Of a stretch of DNA of 64,000 bases, positions 1 to 7,485 are shown in pieces. A model generated the notes under the pieces. It made no database searches. It saw nothing but the letters and a program-made list of their open reading frames with translations, and was not told where the DNA came from. The number at the start of each line of letters is the position of its first letter. Position 1 is the stretch's first letter. The position numbers were made by a program, and so were the translations under genes. The DNA is taken from the NCBI RefSeq assembly GCF_021412625.1, contig NZ_JAKCFI010000015.1, positions 1 through 64,000 of the forward strand, written 5' to 3'. Origin of the DNA: Myxococcus stipitatus. Lineage in GTDB: Bacteria > Myxococcota > Myxococcia > Myxococcales > Myxococcaceae.

Positions 1-47
1 ACCATCCGCTTCACCATCTGCCCCTTGAATGCATCCGTGTACGGCAC
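1..47 (-). mobile_element. IS3-type transposase OrfA, N-terminal edge (runs off window)
   Basis: Reading leftwards from a GTG at 47 the frame gives VPYTDAFKGQMVKRMV and leaves the window. This resembles the first helix of the small OrfA (helix-turn-helix) protein of IS3-family transposases, which binds the element's terminal repeats. An AGGAAG ribosome-binding sequence sits just upstream of the GTG. Only 15 codons are visible, so the call rests on a short match plus the IS3 OrfB tail found further right. The DNA between the start and about position 130 would be the IS end; TGTGTCAGGGAAGTTGTCGC on the minus strand near 103-122 could be its terminal repeat, which is inference. Confidence 0.45.
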
Positions 48-147
48 TGCTTCCTGCCTGCTCTCGCCCCCAGGGCGTCGTCAGCTCGGCATGTCAGCCG
101 AGGCGACAACTTCCCTGACACAGGGGGCTCGCACCCGTGCCTACCCC

Positions 148-199
148 AAAGCTGGGTCGCTGCGTCATACGCGAAAGCTGGGTCGCTGCGTCATACGTG
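148..199. repeat. 26-bp tandem duplication
   Basis: Two copies of a 26-bp unit (148-173 and 174-199) lie head to tail; they begin AAAGCTGGGTCGCTGCGTCA and differ at one position near their ends (CGCG versus CGTG). No protein-coding signal covers them. They lie inside the insertion-sequence scar and may be a slippage product or part of an IS end. Confidence 0.8.
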
Positions 200-233
200 C
201 GGCACGCTGCGCCAGGACGTGCGTCAAGATGAA

Positions 234-389
234 TGGAGTTGCCCTCGTCAAATCGGCTCTCCCGCACTTCGTGTGGTCCCCCTCGAAGGAGAAAGGGAGA
301 CACGGAGAACTGCTAACCAGCCTCATCCACTAGAGCATGTCCGCCAATTAGAGCCAGAGGCGTATGTGGAGTTGCCCCCGTCAAATCGG
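234..389. repeat. Pair of 23-bp direct repeats
   Basis: TGGAGTTGCCCTCGTCAAAT at 234 recurs as TGGAGTTGCCCCCGTCAAAT at 367; each extends to CGG, giving 23 bp with one mismatch. The copies are 133 bp apart in a stretch with no credible gene. The GTCAAA core also occurs in the IS21-end repeats near 2205, so these may be further transposase-binding repeats, but that link is inference. Confidence 0.6.
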
Positions 390-628
390 GCATGGTCAGT
401 GGGGTGAATTCGCGAGCCTGGCCTCGCGCGGGGAGCGCATCTTCAGTGCCTCGTGCGGAAGCACGGCGTTGTAGTCGTCGAACCAGCGGGGCAGTTGCTG
501 GAGGAGGACCCGCAGTTTCTGCGGAGGGTGTCCCGAGGGGTCAAGTCCCGAATTGTATGTAGTTGGTTGGAAGCTCGCCGTGTATCCCTTTCGCCTTCGA
601 GGGGGACCACACGAAGTGCGGGAGAGCC
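255..628. repeat. 374-bp structure with about 66-bp imperfect inverted repeats
   Basis: The left arm (255-322) and right arm (about 563-628) are reverse complements with roughly 80% identity; the outermost 35 bases, from GGCTCTCCCGCACTTCGTGT, match perfectly. The roughly 240-bp interior carries the tail of an IS3-type transposase gene. The arrangement looks like two copies of one repeat in opposite orientation, or a remnant non-autonomous element. I see no open frame shared by the arms that looks like a real protein. Apart from this structure and the two repeat pairs above, positions 48-395 hold nothing I can assign. Confidence 0.7.
396..506 (-). pseudogene. IS3-family transposase OrfB, C-terminal remnant
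   Basis: The last 36 codons read RWFDDYNAVLPHEALKMRSP followed by REARLANSPH and a stop. This is the typical C-terminal end of the rve-type integrase core of IS3-family OrfB proteins (WxxxYN-x3-PHxALxxxSPxE). Nothing upstream in this frame continues the catalytic DDE domain, so the gene is a fragment. It could not encode an active transposase. Upstream (507-755) no further transposase sequence or other gene is recognisable. Confidence 0.7.
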
Positions 629-755
629 ACGGAAGCGAGGGACTCTCACCGAGGAACTGGAGCATTCTCTGAGGAGAGAAGCATAGAGGCAGCCACGAGG
701 CATCGACTGCGAGGGGGCGAGAAAAGAGACTCATATCAAGTGAGTGCGGTTTCTC

Positions 756-1976
756 TTATTTGACTCGAACGACTTCAAGGAGTCGGGTCGACTCTTGGTG
801 TGTGACGGTCCATGTATCTCCTCGATGTTCGAGCGATTCAAGAAGCTCGATATGAGGGTGGCCGTAGCTGTTCGGGCCCGAGCACGCGATCCAAAGAACG
901 CCACTGATACTGGTCTCCAGAGTGGTTGCAGAAAAGTTGTGACGAGATCCGTGATGAGGGAGGACGAAAGTGCCCACCTCAGGGAGTAACGAGCTTAGCC
1001 TCTCAACAAGTTTGTCCACACGGGCCTTGCGCGTCAGCATGCTATCCCCTGTAGAGAGCCAGCCGGCCTTTTGGGGCAAACAACACCGCCGACCTGCGAA
1101 TGACCGCGAAGCATGGTTTGCGCCGCGCCATGCCGGTCCCGAATACAGTGACATCGAGGTCAGGTTTCGATCTCGACGAATCAGGCGGTAGGCGTCGGCG
1201 AGCTTGGCACGCTTGCGCCGGTCCCTGATGAGCTTCTTGAGCCAAGACCCGAACCTTACTCCCGTGATGGTGGCTTCACGAATACCAGTAAGGCGTTGAA
1301 CTTCCAAGACGAAGGGTTTGAGCCGCTCGGGCTCCGGATGGACATGGGGCACGAGGAGCCAGACGACACGCCCATCCGCATAGACTCGAAGGGGCTCACC
1401 CGAGTAGAGGACAAGCGTATCCTGTGGTAGTCTCGGACTATCAGCACGATCTTCTTCCGAGGGCTCATGGGGGCCGTCGTATTTGATTATACCGTCGTGC
1501 CGCTTGTCTGGAGCCGGAGGGGCTTCCGGTAGATCCGGCCGTGGGGGCGGCTCGCGCCCTTCGAGAACAAACACGATCCGCTCTACGCCGCGCTCACGAA
1601 ACCATTCTTCCGGTCGAACGATCATACCAAGGCGGTCCGGGGTCAATTCCTCTCTCTCACACGCTTCTGCAACAAGAGCGAGGCGCTCGAACGGATGCAG
1701 GTAAGGGAGCACGACCGTACGCACGTCCACCTTCGCGAGGAGGCTATCTACTCCAGAGACATGGTCCTCATCGAGGTGAGACAGGAAAAGCGCATCGAGA
1801 GCCGTTGTGAGGCCCTCATCTCGTTGGTGTATTCGCCTCAGTTCTCGTTCTAGTGCGGACTTCTGGTTCGAGCCACAGTCGTAGATGTAGTTGTAGCCAG
1901 TTCCCCCGGCTTCGATACGGGCTGAGTGAAAGCCTCCCTGGCCTACCGGATGCTGTTGCCGCACAACGGAGATCAT
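756..1976 (-). CDS. Metallo-beta-lactamase-fold hydrolase (ComEC/conflict-type)
   Basis: A 406-residue protein of the metallo-beta-lactamase fold. The metal site is seen as SHLDEDH (H67, D69, D71, H72), a GDS motif at D311 and the late LPHHGSRHNF motif (H341, H342), in the order found in ComEC-type MBL domains. The ATG at 1976 is preceded by GAAGGGGGCATA, a good ribosome-binding site; a longer frame to 2084 exists but has no such site and its extra residues look random. Residues 140-185 are a Pro/Asp/Glu-rich insert. No membrane segment is seen, so it is probably cytosolic. Substrate is unknown; related stand-alone proteins are known from DNA uptake and from bacterial conflict or defence loci. 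It is the only intact gene between two insertion-sequence remnants, so it may be the survivor of a larger transferred island (inference). Confidence 0.8.
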   Translation of the reverse strand: MISVVRQQHPVGQGGFHSARIEAGGTGYNYIYDCGSNQKSALERELRRIHQRDEGLTTALDALFLSHLDEDHVSGVDSLLAKVDVRTVVLPYLHPFERLALVAEACEREELTPDRLGMIVRPEEWFRERGVERIVFVLEGREPPPRPDLPEAPPAPDKRHDGIIKYDGPHEPSEEDRADSPRLPQDTLVLYSGEPLRVYADGRVVWLLVPHVHPEPERLKPFVLEVQRLTGIREATITGVRFGSWLKKLIRDRRKRAKLADAYRLIRRDRNLTSMSLYSGPAWRGANHASRSFAGRRCCLPQKAGWLSTGDSMLTRKARVDKLVERLSSLLPEVGTFVLPHHGSRHNFSATTLETSISGVLWIACSGPNSYGHPHIELLESLEHRGDTWTVTHQESTRLLEVVRVK

Positions 1977-2180
1977 TATGCCCCCTTCGACTGCACTGTT
2001 TCTTCGAGGAGGAGCATACAGCAAATGATAGACGTCAAGGAAGTTTCCAGGAACCTTCAGTTTCCACGAACTTCCCAGAAACACATACGCTACGGATTCC
2101 GTCTATGCCCTGTCTGATGCGCGCGTCAGGGCAACATCTTCAGCGTGACCCTAACAGTAGTGCAGGCCTCAATGGTCAGG

Positions 2181-2220
2181 TGAAAACCGGCCAAAGAGGG
2201 TCCCGTCAAAACCGGCCAAT
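2181..2220. repeat. IS21-type end repeats (two copies)
   Basis: TGAAAACCGGCCAA at 2181-2194 and GTCAAAACCGGCCAAT at 2205-2220 are direct repeats spaced 24 bp apart just beyond the 3' end of istB. IS21-family elements carry several internal repeats of this type at their termini, which serve as IstA-binding sites. This places one end of the IS21 element between about 2150 and 2220. Confidence 0.65.
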
Positions 2221-2246
2221 GAGAGAGGACCGAGACAGGAGGACTC

Positions 2247-2741
2247 CTACCCTGCGGACTCGGCAGACTGCAAATCCATGGCCCCCTTGGTGCACCAGCT
2301 TCGGGGCCCGAATTGGACGACGTGGGCATGGTGCAGCAGCCGGTCGAGCATGGCGGCAACGGCGGCGTTGTCGCCCAAGAGCTTCCCCCAATCCTCCACA
2401 GGCCGGTTAGAGGTGATAAGGGTGGAGGCCTTCTCGTAGCGGCGCATGATGAGTTCGAGCAGGTCCTCGGCGGCGGTGGCGGGCAGCTTGCGCATTCCGA
2501 GCTCATCGATGATGAGCAGCGGGGCGCTGGTGAGCGCATCGAGCTTCTGGCGGCGGGTGCCCTCGGGACTGGACTCGGCCAACTCCTCGAGCAGATGGTG
2601 GGCTTCGCGATGCAGGACGCGGTGGCCCTGGGACTGGATGACGGTGCGGCCGATGGCCTGGGCGATGTGACTCTTGCCGGTGCCCGGAGGGCAGAGGAAG
2701 AGCGCGTCCTCGCGCCGCTCCACGAAGCCGCCGGTGACCAT
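2247..2741 (-). pseudogene. istB: IS21-family IstB ATP-binding protein, N-terminally truncated
   Basis: IstB is the AAA+ helper of IS21 transposition that works with the transposase IstA. The 164 residues contain Walker A (CPPGTGKSHIAQA), Walker B (LLIIDELGM), sensor 1 (TSNRPVEDWG) and the conserved AxLDRLLHHAHVVQFGPRSW tail. Full IstB proteins are about 240-260 residues; here roughly the first 80, holding the N-terminal helical domain, are missing. No istA lies beside it; the sequence passes straight into the peptidase leader region at about 2750. The element is therefore a dead remnant, broken at its istA-proximal side. Confidence 0.85.
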
Positions 2742-2831
2742 CGATTGAGTGGCCCCGGCTCACCACCACGCTTCTATCGCCAGCGTGGAGGGTGGGAGGG
2801 CTGCCTGCCACATGGGGAGTATGATGAAGCA

Positions 2832-4049
2832 ATGAACTCCCCCAAATGGCTCCTCCTGGCCGCCCTGGCATTCGCTTGCGGCGCCTCCGCGGCCAGCCCC
2901 GTTCCCACCTACCAGACCCAGACCATCGAGGGATGGAGGGTTCGCATCGATGACCGCCTGCTGGTAGCGGCGAACAAGCCCCTGACGGACAAGGCCCTGG
3001 TGCTCCTGGCGGCGCAGCTCAAGGAGGTCGTCCGGGTGGTCCCCGCGGGCCCCGTGGCTCAGCTCCGCAAGGTGACGCTGTGGCTGTCGCCGCCCTATCC
3101 CGACGAGCCACAGGTTGGTCGGTACCATGCCGGCGATGCCTTGCTGCTCCAGAGTGGTCGCCCTCCAGCGATGCTGAAGGGTATCGAGTTCTCGAACGTC
3201 CTCATCTTCGAGAAGGAAACCCAGCGGATGCCCATCTTCGTGCTCCACGAGCTCAGCCATGCCTATTACGACCAGGTGCTCGGCGAGCACGCCGACATCA
3301 CGGCGGCCTATGCGCGCGCGCTTGAAAACAAGAGCTACGACTGCGTGGAGCGCTGGTGGGGGCCCGAGCGGCCCAACACATTCGAGCGTGCCTATGCCAT
3401 GACCGACGATTGGGAGTTCTTCGCGGAGACCTCCGAGGCACTCTTCGGTCGCAACGACTTCTATCCCTTCACACGCGAAGAGCTGGCCAGGCACGACCCG
3501 GGCATGCTCGCGGTGCTCCAGCAGGTGTGGCAGCTGCCCACGACCACGACACCTCCCCCGCCTACGACACCCACCTCGCCGCCGGCGCCCGCCCCCTTCG
3601 ATGCCCGCTGCTACTTCCGGTTGACGACCCTGTGGCAGGGCGATGGCATGTCGCTGGACATTATCGGGGACGGCAAGGCCAACAACATCCCCATCCTCGC
3701 CAAGACGGGCAGATACACGGGCCAGCTGTGGAAACTGACTCCGGAGGCCAACGGCTTCTACCGACTGACGACCCAGTGGCGTGGGACCAGCCTGTCCCTG
3801 GCCAACACCGCCGGCAATCGCCCGCTCCTCGTCAAATCGGCGGCTGTTCCGGAGCAGCGATGGAAGCTGACGCCGGAGCCCAACGGCATCTACAGGCTGA
3901 CGACCCAGGCGCAGGGCGACGCGCTGTCGCTGGACATCGTCAATGACAGCAGGGCCAACAACATCCCCATCCTCGCCAAGACAGGCTGCAATGACTCGGG
4001 GCAGCTGTGGAAGGTGACCCCCGAGCGCCCTGTCGAGGATTCACCGTGA
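2832..4049 (+). CDS. Secreted HExxH metallopeptidase with C-terminal ricin-like lectin repeats
   Basis: A 405-residue exported protein. Residues 1-20 form a signal peptide (WLLLAALAFACGASA). The catalytic part has a zinc motif HELSHAYYDQ (two His and Glu) and a downstream DWEFFAETSEALFG, whose Glu residues may supply the third ligand. A Pro/Thr linker (TTTTPPPPTTPTSPP) follows. The last 140 residues carry three repeats of the form FRLTTxWxG...LSL...GQLWKLTPE, typical of ricin-B-type carbohydrate-binding domains. Start: ATG at 2832 opens the signal peptide and GGGGAG lies about 11 bases upstream; the frame extends further upstream without a signal. Likely role: extracellular protease bound to glycan, plausible for a predatory bacterium. 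Substrate is unknown. A hairpin follows the stop. Confidence 0.8.
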   Translation: MNSPKWLLLAALAFACGASAASPVPTYQTQTIEGWRVRIDDRLLVAANKPLTDKALVLLAAQLKEVVRVVPAGPVAQLRKVTLWLSPPYPDEPQVGRYHAGDALLLQSGRPPAMLKGIEFSNVLIFEKETQRMPIFVLHELSHAYYDQVLGEHADITAAYARALENKSYDCVERWWGPERPNTFERAYAMTDDWEFFAETSEALFGRNDFYPFTREELARHDPGMLAVLQQVWQLPTTTTPPPPTTPTSPPAPAPFDARCYFRLTTLWQGDGMSLDIIGDGKANNIPILAKTGRYTGQLWKLTPEANGFYRLTTQWRGTSLSLANTAGNRPLLVKSAAVPEQRWKLTPEPNGIYRLTTQAQGDALSLDIVNDSRANNIPILAKTGCNDSGQLWKVTPERPVEDSP

Positions 4050-4051
4050 AC

Positions 4052-4073
4052 GAGGAGCGGCGGCATGCTCCTC
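4052..4073 (+). terminator. Hairpin after the secreted peptidase
   Basis: GAGGAGC and GCTCCTC form a perfect 7-bp stem with an 8-base loop, starting three bases after the peptidase stop codon. There is no T-run, as is usual in such GC-rich genomes. The next gene is on the other strand and converges, so this is a reasonable transcription end. Confidence 0.5.
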
Positions 4074-4132
4074 CTCGCCCTCATCTGTTCGGCATGGGGT
4101 TTCTGACTCCAGCGCATCACCAACGACGCCGG

Positions 4133-5509
4133 TCAATCGCCACTCGAGCTCCGAGAGCGGCCCGCCCCCTTCTTCGCCGCGGGAGACGCGGACCGCCCAC
4201 CCGCGCGAGCCCTCTTCTCCGTGGGTCGTGATGTCTTCGCCGCCGCGCGAGGCTTCTTCGCCGCACGTGACGTCTTCGCCGCCGGAGGAGCCTTCTTGGC
4301 CACACGCGACGTCTTCTTCGCCGCGGAGCGAGGCTTCTTCGCCGCGGAGCGCGCGGTCTTCGCCGCGACTCCGGGCCTGTCCACGGCCTTGCTCCCCTGA
4401 CGGCGTGGCGGAGCCTGCTCACCCGACGCACGCTCGGGCGCCTCTTTCCTGCCCCGGACACGCGCCATCGCGTCCTGGACCGAACCCGACACCTTCGCGA
4501 CGGGCCGGCGCTCCCCCAGGGAGTGGGACAGCGACTTCACCCTCCTCGAAGCGGCGTTCAACGCCCGTCGTTCACGGTGGGAGATGGGCAGCAACGCCGC
4601 GCCGGCGACTCCCGCCGCCAGCGTCGTGAGTCCCACCGCGACCGGATGGGCCCCCACCCGTTCGGACGCCCACTCCCGGGCCTGTCCCGCGCGCGCCCGG
4701 AGCTGCTCGCCGCTCGGCACATGCTCCTTGAGCTGCTCCACCGTGTGGCGCCCACGCTCACCGACTTCGTGGACCGCGGCCTTCGCGTGCTCCGCGAGCC
4801 TCCGCGTCCGGGACTCCGGCTTCCCGCGTCCCCAGTGGGACGGTCCCGTCAGCGCCTTCCGCACCTTGCTACCCACCTGAGACCTGGCCATCTCACGCTC
4901 CCTTGCTCCATTCTCCTTCGGAGCCAACGACTGCTCCCTCGTTGAACCTAGGGACGCAGCCCCGCCGCGCAATCCACGCCCCCGTGTGAGGACGGCGGGG
5001 ACGAAGAACACCCGCTGGACCCCGAGCGAGGCTCCCGCCCACAACCCGCCCCGCGTGGCCACGAACACGGACGTGCGCCCTCGCGGCCCCAGCGCCCATG
5101 CCACGCCCGCCTTGACCAGCGTCACGACGGCCTCGAGCGCCAACCCGGTCGGGCTCGCCTTGAAGCCCTCGAACGCCTCACGGTCCTCGAGGAGGATGAC
5201 CTCCGACGAGGTCTGCCCTCCCAACTGCACACCGAGCGTCGCCCTCACCAGCGCGGCGTACCCCACCAGGTGCCCGCGCACGAACACCTCGCCCAACCCC
5301 CACGCGCCCCCCAGAATCGCGCTGCCCTGCCCCAACGAGGGGAACACGATGCACGCATACGCACGAGCCCTCGTCCGGCGGAGCTCCGGCGAGCGCGCCT
5401 CCATGCGATGGAGCGCGGCCAGGGCGTCCCGATGGAGCCTCCCGTGGACGTCCCTCTCCTTGCGCGCGAGCGCGACCAGCCGCCGCGCCCCCTGCACGAT
5501 GCGTCCCAT
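4133..5509 (-). CDS. SYLF (Ysc84-like) domain protein fused to a membrane anchor and histone-H1-like tail
   Basis: A 458-residue protein with three parts. Residues 25-172 form a SYLF/Ysc84 domain (FPSLGQGSAILGGAWGLGEV; GVQLGGQTSSEVILLEDREA), a fold that binds phosphoinositides or actin in eukaryotes and whose bacterial role is unclear. Residues 207-310 resemble the YqjD/ElaB-type helix plus anchor (VGAHPVAVGLTTLAAGVAGA). Residues 375-458 are a Lys/Ala/Arg-rich tail with AAKKP and AAKT repeats like histone H1 and its bacterial mimics. The frame is open throughout, so translation from 5509 gives a fusion. However ATG 207 (position 4891) has its own ribosome-binding sequence (GGGAGCGTGAG), so a shorter anchor-tail protein could also be made. 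It ends 83 bp from the convergent peptidase and starts 10 bp after the second SYLF gene, with which it probably shares a transcript. Confidence 0.75.
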   Translation of the reverse strand: MGRIVQGARRLVALARKERDVHGRLHRDALAALHRMEARSPELRRTRARAYACIVFPSLGQGSAILGGAWGLGEVFVRGHLVGYAALVRATLGVQLGGQTSSEVILLEDREAFEGFKASPTGLALEAVVTLVKAGVAWALGPRGRTSVFVATRGGLWAGASLGVQRVFFVPAVLTRGRGLRGGAASLGSTREQSLAPKENGAREREMARSQVGSKVRKALTGPSHWGRGKPESRTRRLAEHAKAAVHEVGERGRHTVEQLKEHVPSGEQLRARAGQAREWASERVGAHPVAVGLTTLAAGVAGAALLPISHRERRALNAASRRVKSLSHSLGERRPVAKVSGSVQDAMARVRGRKEAPERASGEQAPPRRQGSKAVDRPGVAAKTARSAAKKPRSAAKKTSRVAKKAPPAAKTSRAAKKPRAAAKTSRPTEKRARAGGRSASPAAKKGAGRSRSSSGD

Positions 5510-5519
5510 CGCTCGTGTC

Positions 5520-6314
5520 TCAGCTCGCCCGGAGTTCGTGGGCCCGCGTCTTCAAAAGCCGCGTCCCAAGCGTCGCCAGGGTCGACACACCCATCACGAC
5601 CGCGGTGCGATGCCGGGGATGGGCCTGGAGCCAGCGCTGCAAGCCGCCGCCAGCGTCCTCCCTCGACGAATCCTCCGTCTCACGCCCGCCGCCATCCTCG
5701 GAGGCCCTCTTCGCCACCGCGGTGGGATGCCGGGGACGGAGATGGAGCCAGCGCTGCAAGCCACCGCCAGCGCCCTCCCCCGACGAGGCCTCCTTCTCTC
5801 GCCCACCGCCTTCCTCGGAGTCCTTCGCCTGGCGTTCCTTCTCCGACGAGGGAGGCATGAAGGTGAACTTCTGCCCTCCCAGCGACACCTCGAGCAACAT
5901 CCCGCCACGCGAGTACGCGTGAGCGGTGCACTTCGCGTAGTTGGTGGTCCCCGAAGCCGCGGCCTTGATGATGACCGCGGAGGCGTTGGCGGCGAAGGCC
6001 ACCTTCCCCCCCTTGAAATCCTCGAGGGCGTTACGGTCCTCGAAGAAGATGAGCTCGCTGAACGTCTGCCCTCCAACCTGCACGCCAATGGTCATCTGCG
6101 AGAGGGTCGCGAAGCCGATGGGCTTGCCCCGCTCGAAGACCTCGCCGTGACCGTAGGTGCCTCCGAGCACCAGCGAGGCACGCCCCATGGAAGGAAAGAC
6201 CGCGAACCCCCGCGCCCGCTCGAGCGCCTGCTTCAGCTCCGGGTTCTTGCGCTCGAGTCGGCCCAACGTCGCCATGGCTTCCTCGTGCAGCGTCTTCTCC
6301 TGCTCCGCATTCAT
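5520..6314 (-). CDS. SYLF (Ysc84-like) domain protein with duplicated C-terminal segment
   Basis: A 264-residue protein. Residues 1-165 are a SYLF domain (FPSMGRASLVLGGTYGHGEV; GVQVGGQTFSELIFFEDRNA), closely similar to that of the following gene. After residue 180 comes a tandem duplication of about 38 residues, each copy with GGGRE, an acidic/serine run and AGGGLQRWL followed by PRH-TAV. The last 20 residues (TAVVMGVSTLATLGTRLL) may be a membrane anchor. Start: ATG at 6314 has GGAGG five bases upstream; the longer frame to 6479 lacks one. It is divergent from the small anchor genes at 6485. Function unknown; localisation at the membrane is inferred from the C-terminus. Confidence 0.8.
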   Translation of the reverse strand: MNAEQEKTLHEEAMATLGRLERKNPELKQALERARGFAVFPSMGRASLVLGGTYGHGEVFERGKPIGFATLSQMTIGVQVGGQTFSELIFFEDRNALEDFKGGKVAFAANASAVIIKAAASGTTNYAKCTAHAYSRGGMLLEVSLGGQKFTFMPPSSEKERQAKDSEEGGGREKEASSGEGAGGGLQRWLHLRPRHPTAVAKRASEDGGGRETEDSSREDAGGGLQRWLQAHPRHRTAVVMGVSTLATLGTRLLKTRAHELRAS

Positions 6315-6484
6315 GTCGACCTCCAGATGAAGCAACGTGACCACGCCTCCTCCGGGTGGGAACCGACCGTCGGGCGGACAGCCACGCCTCGCGTGTCCCG
6401 GCTGCCGGCACCCTGCCCGGAGGTGCCTAGCTTCTCGATGAGGCGACACCGCGCGACGCGATGACACCGCGGAGGACACATTTC

Positions 6485-6919
6485 ATGGGCTCGGTGAAGA
6501 CGAGGGGCGAGCAGCGGACGCGCGAGACGGCGCGACGCCAGCCGCCCCCCCGGGGAAAGGCGCGACGACAGCTCGAACAGCTTTCGGGTCGGGCCCGGGA
6601 ACGGATGTTGGAGCGATTGGATGACCAGCGCGACGCGTTCGTCCGCGCGCTGGAGGACACGGCACATGGGCTGGAGCGAGCCACCGGGCGCAACCCGAGC
6701 TCCCTGACCCAGCGCATGCTGGAGACGGGAGGACGGGCCCTGCGTGGAGCGTCCACCCACCTGGGCGGTCATTCGGCCGAGGAGCTCCTGGCACAGGCGG
6801 GGCGACAGGTCCGGCAACGTCCCGGCTGGTGGATGACGGGCCTGCTGGGAGCGGGCCTGCTCGCCGGGCGGGTGCTCCGCGCGAGTGGCGTGGTCGAGGC
6901 AAGCGAGGAGGAGACATGA
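6485..6919 (+). CDS. Small basic protein with C-terminal membrane anchor
   Basis: A 144-residue protein, strongly basic in its first 40 residues, with an Ala/Arg/Glu-rich helical middle (about 30-115) and one hydrophobic segment near the end (WWMTGLLGAGLLAGRVL). The layout resembles YqjD/ElaB-like or DUF3618-like tail-anchored proteins, but no family is certain. I chose the ATG at 6485 because GGAGGA lies eight bases upstream; an ATG at 6461 has none. Its stop overlaps the start of the next gene (ATGA), so the two are translationally coupled. Confidence 0.65.
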   Translation: MGSVKTRGEQRTRETARRQPPPRGKARRQLEQLSGRARERMLERLDDQRDAFVRALEDTAHGLERATGRNPSSLTQRMLETGGRALRGASTHLGGHSAEELLAQAGRQVRQRPGWWMTGLLGAGLLAGRVLRASGVVEASEEET

Positions 6920-7416
6920 GGCGAGCGACCAGCAAGAAGGGGGCGACCCGACCCTCGCGAACGGCCTCACCACGGCAAGCCGCTCGTGGCGAGCTGGCGA
7001 AGAGACCGGGCAACGGGGGGCGGGATTCCGCCCCCCTGCTCCCGTCACAGGGGCTCTCGCGTGAAGGCGCACGTGAGCGCGTGACTCGCGCCCGGGCCTG
7101 GACGGGACGCGCCGTCCGGGAACATCCCGTCGGCGTGGGGCTGGGCGTCCTCGCGCTAGGGTTCCTCTCCGCGACCCTGCTTCCGGCGACCCGCGTGGAG
7201 CGCCGAGCCTATACCCGCGCCGCGGACAAGCTGCGCGACCTCGCGGACGAACTGGAGCGCACCGGTCATTTCGATGACGCGGTATCGACCTTGAAAAGGG
7301 TCGCCGTCGCCACCGCCACTGATCACTGGGTGGGCCGTTCCTCCGAGGACGACGAGTCCACCGCCGACTCACGACCTCGAACGCGGGAGCGGGGCAGGCG
7401 TCCCTCCTCCGAATAG
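6916..7416 (+). CDS. Small basic protein with central membrane anchor (YqjD/DUF883-like)
   Basis: A 166-residue protein. Residues 1-60 are basic and low-complexity. Residues 73-98 (REHPVGVGLGVLALGFLSAT) match the 'HPVxVGLxxLxxGxLxGxLLP' anchor also present in the SYLF fusion at 4133, so the two probably share ancestry there. A helical stretch (YTRAADKLRDLADELERTGH) and an Arg-rich tail follow. The start ATG overlaps the previous stop and has GGAGGAGA upstream. In E. coli, YqjD-like proteins tether ribosomes to the inner membrane in stationary phase; whether that applies here is unknown. Confidence 0.65.
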   Translation: MRRATSKKGATRPSRTASPRQAARGELAKRPGNGGRDSAPLLPSQGLSREGARERVTRARAWTGRAVREHPVGVGLGVLALGFLSATLLPATRVERRAYTRAADKLRDLADELERTGHFDDAVSTLKRVAVATATDHWVGRSSEDDESTADSRPRTRERGRRPSSE

Positions 7417-7431
7417 CGGCGAGGTCGCCGC
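7416..7431 (+). terminator. Short GC hairpin at the end of the anchor operon
   Basis: GCGGCGA-GG-TCGCCGC is a perfect inverted repeat beginning on the last base of the stop codon. In practice it would fold as a 5-bp stem with a 6-base loop. No T-run is present. Confidence 0.35.
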
Positions 7432-7485
7432 GTGTCGACCCCCGTGCGTGGAGCCCCGGCCATCACGCGCGCTCGCGTCAGCGTG

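Noticed and set aside
507..755. Possible coding frames between the IS3 remnant and the MBL gene
   Set aside because: Frames on both strands lack start signals and similarity; part is the inverted-repeat arm.
6359..6364. GGAACC in the SYLF/anchor gap as an ECF-sigma -35 element
   Set aside because: No matching -10 motif at 15-17 bases on that strand.
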